In this document: piece after piece, positions 5,421 through 5,544 of the stretch | How positions within the stretch are numbered: the first letter of the stretch is position 1 | Layout of the letters: every line of letters starts with the position of its first letter | The notes under the pieces: model-generated | Seen by the model: the letters and a program-made list of their open reading frames with translations, nothing else | Database searches by the model: none | Told to the model about the DNA's origin: nothing | Translations under genes and position numbers: made by a program | Assembly (NCBI GenBank): GCA_021827805.1 | Contig: JAKAUG010000141.1 | Coordinates: 1-5,544 of the forward strand | From: Bacillota bacterium | Lineage (GTDB): Bacteria; Bacillota; Sulfobacillia; RBS10-35; JAJYVN01 | DNA length: 5,544 nucleotides | Reading direction: 5' to 3'

Positions 5421-5544
5421 CTAGGCGCCTGTCTCGCCGGAGGGCGGAGGCAGAAGGCCCCAGGCCCGAAGCCGCCCGGAGGCCAGGGCCGCGGCGAGGT
5501 CCGCCGGCAGCACGGGCACCCCCCCGAGCTCCCCGACGGGGAAC
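5421..5544 (-). CDS. C-terminal fragment of an unidentified convergent gene
   Basis: On the minus strand a frame is open from the window edge (first whole codon TTC at 5543-5541) for 40 codons to TAG at 5423-5421. About 36 of 40 codons end in G or C, and the composition (FPVGELGGVPVLPADLAAAL, then a Gly/Pro-rich tail) is protein-like. It converges on the methyltransferase gene with a 28-nt gap, a normal arrangement. No motif identifies the family. No terminator with a T-run is visible between the two stops. Confidence 0.5.
   Translation of the reverse strand, partial: FPVGELGGVPVLPADLAAALASGRLRAWGLLPPPSGETGA

Noticed and set aside
5427..5451. Hairpin between the convergent stops as a bidirectional terminator
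   Set aside because: Only CGCC/GGCG pairs cleanly, it lies inside the minus-strand coding tail, and no T-run follows on either strand.

Overview
This is a GC-rich bacterial window (roughly 70% G+C by eye) with frequent GTG starts. It holds one clear biosynthetic operon, a divergent secreted lipoprotein gene that runs off the left edge, a gene-poor spacer between them, and the tail of a convergent gene at the right edge. A transcriptional T-box leader, a Thermotoga-type AroF and a lipobox signal peptide point to a high-GC member of a T-box-using lineage (Bacillota, Actinomycetota, Chloroflexota or a related phylum). The sequence alone does not fix the taxon.

Layout. (1) 1404 to 1, minus strand: a lipoprotein with an SD-preceded GTG start, lipobox Cys23, two beta-sandwich-like modules and a Thr/Ser/Ala/Pro linker; its C terminus lies outside the window. 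(2) 1405 to about 2123: no convincing gene, but several inverted repeats, including a 21-bp hairpin (1473-1524) whose wobble pairs favour a plus-strand RNA. (3) 2124-2445: the control region of the operon, with a sigma70-like promoter, a 19-bp dyad over its -35 box, and a complete T-box riboswitch. The specifier codon reads UAC (Tyr), and the canonical antiterminator competes with a terminator ending in eight T. (4) 2476-5392, plus strand: aroF (DAHP synthase), tyrA (prephenate/arogenate dehydrogenase with an ACT domain) and a class I SAM-dependent methyltransferase, separated by 26 and 11 nt and so probably co-transcribed. (5) 5421-5544, minus strand: 40 C-terminal codons of an unidentified gene.

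How it works together. AroF makes DAHP, the entry compound of the shikimate pathway, and TyrA performs the oxidative step towards tyrosine. Tyrosine appears to control the unit at three levels. Uncharged tRNA-Tyr would relieve termination at the T-box. The N-terminal regulatory domain of AroF keeps the His29/Ser31 positions associated with Tyr inhibition in the T. maritima enzyme. TyrA carries a C-terminal ACT domain. The least-explained items are the operon methyltransferase, the dyad at the promoter, the unusual cofactor and substrate residues of TyrA, and the structured spacer. I see no evidence for a wholly new system such as a defence island, mobile element or CRISPR array.
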